From Faecalibacterium sp. HTF-F (GTDB taxonomy: Bacteria > Bacillota > Clostridia > Oscillospirales > Ruminococcaceae): DNA of 64,000 nucleotides. Positions within the stretch are counted from its first letter, which is position 1. Each line of letters opens with the position of its first letter. The notes under the pieces are model-generated. The model searched no databases, was not told the DNA's origin, and was given only the letters and a program-made list of their open reading frames with translations. The position numbers and the translations under genes were made by a program. The stretch covers positions 2,480,001 to 2,544,000 of the forward strand of contig NZ_CP094473.1 of the NCBI RefSeq assembly GCF_023347535.1, read 5' to 3'. Below are positions 60,688 through 64,000 of the stretch, piece by piece.

Positions 60688-60873
60688 TTACTGCTTCTCA
60701 GCCAGAACGGTCATCACGCGGGCGATGTCCTTCTTGACTGCTTCGATGCGGCCGGGGTTCTCCAGCTGGTTGATGGCATGCTGGAAGCGCAGGTTAAACA
60801 GCTCGGCCTTCAGGTCTGCCAGCTTGCTGGTCAGCTCTGCGGTCTGCATTTCGCGGAGTTCATTAGCCTTCAT
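60688..60873 (-). CDS. rpmC: 50S ribosomal protein L29
   Basis: 61-residue helical-hairpin protein at the tunnel exit: [43 protein letters not shown] 60873 is preferred over the in-frame ATG at 60882 because the latter directly abuts the GGAGG site. It overlaps the rplP end by 11 bp. Confidence 0.96.
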   Translation of the reverse strand: MKANELREMQTAELTSKLADLKAELFNLRFQHAINQLENPGRIEAVKKDIARVMTVLAEKQ

Positions 60874-61303
60874 TGGTGCCATCCTCCTTCACGGAGTCCT
60901 CACGGACAACAAATTTGCACTTGATGGGCAGCTTGTGCATAGCCAGGCGCAGAGCCTCGCGGGCAGTTGCCTCATCGACATCTGCCAGCTCGAACAGAAC
61001 GCGGCCGGGCTTCACAACTGCGACCCAGTATTCGGGAGAGCCTTTACCGGAACCCATGCGGGTCTCAGCGGGCTTTTCAGTCACGGGCTTATCGGGGAAG
61101 ATCTTGATCCACACCTTGCCGCCACGCTTGATGTAACGAGTCATGGCAACACGAGCAGCCTCGATCTGGGTGGAAGAGATCCATGCCGGCTCCAGAGCAA
61201 CAAGGCCGTACTGGCCCTGGCACACCACGTTGCCGCGGGTAGCCTTGCCGGTCATGCGGCCGCGCTGGACGCGGCGGTACTTAACACGCTTAGGCAGTAA
61301 CAT
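60863..61303 (-). CDS. rplP: 50S ribosomal protein L16
   Basis: 146-residue protein: [60 protein letters not shown]. It overlaps rpsC by one base. Confidence 0.98.
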   Translation of the reverse strand: MLLPKRVKYRRVQRGRMTGKATRGNVVCQGQYGLVALEPAWISSTQIEAARVAMTRYIKRGGKVWIKIFPDKPVTEKPAETRMGSGKGSPEYWVAVVKPGRVLFELADVDEATAREALRLAMHKLPIKCKFVVREDSVKEDGTNEG

Positions 61304-62007
61304 TACTTGTTGCCTCCTTCCTTCTTCTGAGCGGTCTTAGCGCTCTTCAGGACTTCGCCCTTGTAGACCCACACCTTGACGCCGATGCGGCCGTAGGTGG
61401 TAGCAGCCTCTGCAAAGCCGTAGTCAATGTCAGCACGCAGGGTCTGCAGGGGGATGGTGCCCTCGTGATAGCTCTCGGTACGAGCGATATCAGCGCCGCC
61501 CAGACGGCCGGAGCACATTGCCTTGATGCCCTTTGCGGGAACGGTTGCGCGATCGCGGGGGCTCATGGCATTGCGCATGCACTGCTTCATGGCACGGCGG
61601 AAGGTCACGCGGTTCTCCAGCTGACGAGCGATATCCTCAGCAACCAGCTGAGCGTTGGTAGCAGCGCTCTTGACCTCGATGACGTTGACGATGACAGTCT
61701 TGCCATACTCTTTGGTCAGCTTGTTCTGCAGAGCAACGCGCTCTTCGCCGCCCTTGCCGATGACCATGCCGGGCTTAGCGCAGTAGATGTTGACAGTTAC
61801 GCGAGGAGCGGAAGTGGACGGGTCCACAGTACGCTCGATCTCGATCTTGGGCACACCAGCATCCTTCAGCTGAGCCTTCAGCTCAGTGCGGATCTTGTGG
61901 TCCTCGACGAGGTTATCGCTGAAATCCTTCTTGGAGGCAAACCAGCGGCTGTCCCAGTCTTTAATAACGCCGACACGAATGCCGTGCGGATTTACTTTCT
62001 GGCCCAT
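61303..62007 (-). CDS. rpsC: 30S ribosomal protein S3
   Basis: 234-residue mRNA-entry protein with a KH domain ([20 protein letters not shown]). [20 protein letters not shown] at the start. It lies 12 bp after rplV. Confidence 0.98.
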   Translation of the reverse strand: MGQKVNPHGIRVGVIKDWDSRWFASKKDFSDNLVEDHKIRTELKAQLKDAGVPKIEIERTVDPSTSAPRVTVNIYCAKPGMVIGKGGEERVALQNKLTKEYGKTVIVNVIEVKSAATNAQLVAEDIARQLENRVTFRRAMKQCMRNAMSPRDRATVPAKGIKAMCSGRLGGADIARTESYHEGTIPLQTLRADIDYGFAEAATTYGRIGVKVWVYKGEVLKSAKTAQKKEGGNK

Positions 62008-62019
62008 TGTTTTCCCTCC

Positions 62020-62355
62020 TTACTCTTTCTCTTTCAGAACAACGGTCATGTGGCTGGTGCGCTTCAGGATGCGGTAGCCGCGGCCCTGTGCACGAGGCAT
62101 CATGCGCTTCAGCGTCGGGCCGGGGCAGACGTAGCACTCGGCGACGTAGAGGTTGTTCTTGTCCATATTGAAGTTGTTTTCCGCATTAGCGGCTGCAGAC
62201 TTCACCAGCTTCAGAAGGGGCTCACAAGCTGCCTTCGGGGTGTACTGCAGGATTGCCAGCGCTTCGTCCAGGGGCTTGTTACGGATCAGGTCCATAACGA
62301 TAGACACCTTACGAGGACTAATGCGGGCATAACGAAGAATTGCCCGAGCTTCCAT
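62020..62355 (-). CDS. rplV: 50S ribosomal protein L22
   Basis: 111-residue tunnel protein: [60 protein letters not shown]. 18 bp after rpsS. Confidence 0.98.
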   Translation of the reverse strand: MEARAILRYARISPRKVSIVMDLIRNKPLDEALAILQYTPKAACEPLLKLVKSAAANAENNFNMDKNNLYVAECYVCPGPTLKRMMPRAQGRGYRILKRTSHMTVVLKEKE

Positions 62356-62373
62356 GTTGTGTTCCTCCCTCTA

Positions 62374-62640
62374 TTACTTAGAATTACCAGTGTGGCCCTT
62401 GAAGGTACGGGTGGGAACGAACTCACCCAGCTTGTGGCCAACCATGTCCTCAGTCACATACACAGGCACATGCTTGCGGCCGTCGTGGACGGCAAAGGTG
62501 TGACCAACGAATTCGGGGAAGATCGTGGAGGCGCGGCTCCAGGTCTTGATGACCTGCTTCTTGCCGGAAGCGTTCATCGCTTCAACGTGCTTCATAAGAG
62601 CAGCCTGGACGAAAGGTCCTTTTTTAATGCTTCTACCCAT
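62374..62640 (-). CDS. rpsS: 30S ribosomal protein S19
   Basis: 88-residue head protein: [59 protein letters not shown]. 17 bp after rplB. Confidence 0.98.
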   Translation of the reverse strand: MGRSIKKGPFVQAALMKHVEAMNASGKKQVIKTWSRASTIFPEFVGHTFAVHDGRKHVPVYVTEDMVGHKLGEFVPTRTFKGHTGNSK

Positions 62641-62657
62641 TGTCTTAAACTCCTCTC

Positions 62658-63488
62658 TTACTTACCTGCACGCTTCACGATCAGCTTATCGGAGCGCTTA
62701 TGATGCTTGCGAGTCTTGAGACCCAGAGCGGGCTTGCCCCAGGGAGTCATAGGACCGGAGTGACCAACAGGTGCGCGGCCCTCGCCACCACCGTGGGGAT
62801 GGTCGCAGGGGTTCATGACGGTACCACGGCTGCCGGGACGGACGCCCATGTGGCGCTTGCGGCCAGCCTTGCCCAGGTTGACGTTCTCGTGGTCGATGTT
62901 GGAAACCTGGCCGATGACTGCGGTGCAGTTCACGGGCACGTTGCGCATCTCACCGGAGGGCAGACGAACCAGAGCGTAGCCGTTCTCCTTAGCCATCAGC
63001 TGAGCCATGTTGCCAGCGGAACGAACCAGCTGAGCGCCGCGGCCGGGATACAGCTCGATGTTGTGGATGATGGTACCGACGGGGATGTTCTCGAAGGGCA
63101 GGCAGTTGCCGGGCTTGATGTCGGCAGACTTGCTGCTGATGACCACATCGCCCACCTTCAGGCCATCGGGAGCAATGATGTAGCTCTTGACGCCATCGGT
63201 GTACTCGACCAGAGCGATGAATGCGCTGCGGTTCGGATCGTACTCGAGAGTCTTGACGGTAGCGGGCATATCGGTCTTCTGACGCTTGAAGTCGATGACA
63301 CGATACTTGGTGCGGTTGCCGCCGCCCTGATGACGGACGGTGATGCGACCGGTGTTGTTGCGGCCGCTGTGCTTCTTCATGGGCTCCAGCAGGCTGCGCT
63401 CGGGAGCGACCTTAGACAGGACGCTGTAATCCGTGACGGTCATGCCGCGGCGGCCCGGAGTAGTGGGGCCATACTTCTTGATAGCCAT
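62658..63488 (-). CDS. rplB: 50S ribosomal protein L2
   Basis: 276-residue core protein: [40 protein letters not shown] and the peptidyl-transferase-proximal [20 protein letters not shown]. 78 bp after rplW. Confidence 0.99.
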   Translation of the reverse strand: MAIKKYGPTTPGRRGMTVTDYSVLSKVAPERSLLEPMKKHSGRNNTGRITVRHQGGGNRTKYRVIDFKRQKTDMPATVKTLEYDPNRSAFIALVEYTDGVKSYIIAPDGLKVGDVVISSKSADIKPGNCLPFENIPVGTIIHNIELYPGRGAQLVRSAGNMAQLMAKENGYALVRLPSGEMRNVPVNCTAVIGQVSNIDHENVNLGKAGRKRHMGVRPGSRGTVMNPCDHPHGGGEGRAPVGHSGPMTPWGKPALGLKTRKHHKRSDKLIVKRAGK

Positions 63489-63566
63489 AGTGCTATTCTC
63501 CTTTGTTTATCTTATGAATTATTATCGGGGTCATATCCCCATAGAGGAACCCTCGGCGGGTTCGGC

Positions 63567-63863
63567 TTAGACCATGCTGTTGAAGAACTCGATTTCCTTG
63601 GAGTCCTTGGTCAGGGTCACGATAGCCTTCTTGGATGCAGCGGTGTAACCGGCGTGCATGCCCTGGCGGCGGAAACGGCCGCGCACAGAGATGGTGTTGA
63701 CCTTTGCGACCTTAGCGCCCGGGAACAGGACCTCAACGGCCTGAGCGATCTCGACCTTGGTAGCATCGGTAGCGACCTTGAAGGTGTACTTCTTGTCAGC
63801 GATGCCAGCCATGGAGTTCTCGGTAATGACCGGCTTCAGGATGATATCATGTGCGGTTTTCAT
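63567..63863 (-). CDS. rplW: 50S ribosomal protein L23
   Basis: 98-residue tunnel-exit protein and docking site for trigger factor: DIILKPVITENSMAGIADKK, AVEVLFPGAKVAKVNTISVR. Its ATG overlaps the rplD stop (TAATG). Confidence 0.98.
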   Translation of the reverse strand: MKTAHDIILKPVITENSMAGIADKKYTFKVATDATKVEIAQAVEVLFPGAKVAKVNTISVRGRFRRQGMHAGYTAASKKAIVTLTKDSKEIEFFNSMV

Positions 63864-64000
63864 TAGCCAAGCACCTCCTCGAGCTTCTTAGCTGCGTCGA
63901 CGCTGATGATCAGCTTGTCGGCGTTCAGCACATCGTAGGTGTTCACGCTGCCTGCGAAGGTGGTCTTCACACCGGCAATGTTGCCAGCGCTCTTGACGAA
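63863..64000 (-). CDS. rplD: 50S ribosomal protein L4 (C-terminal part, cut by the window edge)
   Basis: The last 45 residues are visible, ending SVNTYDVLNADKLIISVDAA then KKLEEVLG, typical of the L4 C-terminus. The rest, and rplC and rpsJ, should lie beyond the window. Confidence 0.93.
   Translation of the reverse strand, partial: FVKSAGNIAGVKTTFAGSVNTYDVLNADKLIISVDAAKKLEEVLG

Overview
The window is a chromosomal segment of a GC-rich, low-redundancy Firmicute. Gene content and neighbourhoods (pth-mfd-prsA-like, DUF1385-prmC, recA-recX, rimO-pgsA, S10-spc-alpha ribosomal block, Rrf2/NifS/NifU iron-sulfur genes, pyruvate phosphate dikinase, lipoproteins, Gram-positive type ribosomal proteins) point to the class Clostridia. 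The style of the secreted beta-helix protein and the dense short palindromic repeats suggest the Ruminococcaceae, most likely Faecalibacterium. The genus assignment is inference; no 16S gene is present. Starts other than ATG are common (GTG: tatC, secY, map; TTG: infA and two lipoproteins), each backed by a good Shine-Dalgarno.

Layout. 0-9.7 kb: ppdK, a stand-alone GlmU-type acetyltransferase behind a structured leader, then pth, mfd and a parvulin/SurA-like lipoprotein. 9.7-17.4 kb: a family 2 glycosidase, a Tat operon, nifS-nifU, a hypothetical protein, a rhodanese and a divergent IscR-like Rrf2 regulator. 17.4-19.6 kb: tRNA-Trp, tRNA-Asp and tRNA-Thr, an iron alcohol dehydrogenase, and a second, identical and inverted tRNA-Thr. 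19.7-34 kb: rpoD, an SDR with an unusual N-terminal extension, tadA, a minimal CPBP protease, DegV, a TSUP transporter, a beta-lactamase-fold protein with an M19 dipeptidase, a SWIM/SNF2 helicase, an MntR-like regulator, and a fumarase (two subunits) plus malic enzyme operon. 34-49 kb: a trigger-factor-like lipoprotein, a membrane protein, pgsA, rimO, recX, recA, prmC, DUF1385, a two-component system with an upstream lipoprotein, and a secreted beta-helix protein. 49-64 kb: alpha, spc and S10 operons on the minus strand, ending inside rplD.

How the genes work together. Translation and protein export dominate: ribosomal proteins, RpoA, RpoD, IF-1, SecY, Map, Pth, PrmC, RimO, TadA and tRNAs. 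DNA repair is represented by mfd, recA and recX. Central anaerobic carbon flow is represented by ppdK, malic enzyme and fumarase. Iron-sulfur supply (nifS, nifU, Rrf2) matches the iron-sulfur enzymes encoded nearby (RimO, fumarase).

The most interesting signal is not a gene. The intergenic spaces carry two repeat families. One (E2, seven copies) has a 15-bp stem that is perfectly paired in five copies yet has an unrelated sequence in each, capped by the same CTGCGG (cUNCGg-type) loop and flanked by conserved words. It also has a second, smaller covarying hairpin. This looks like a structured RNA or a structure-constrained mobile repeat that I cannot assign to any family I know. The other (R1, six copies of about 110-155 bp) has 13-bp terminal inverted repeats (AACCCTCTCAGTC) around terminator-like palindromes and is MITE-like. 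Three times an E2 copy is followed at once by an R1 copy in the same order. Other points of note are a possible switch-like leader before the GlmU-type gene, a hairpin-dense 370-bp stretch inside the two-component locus, and an IF-1 with an 11-residue insertion.
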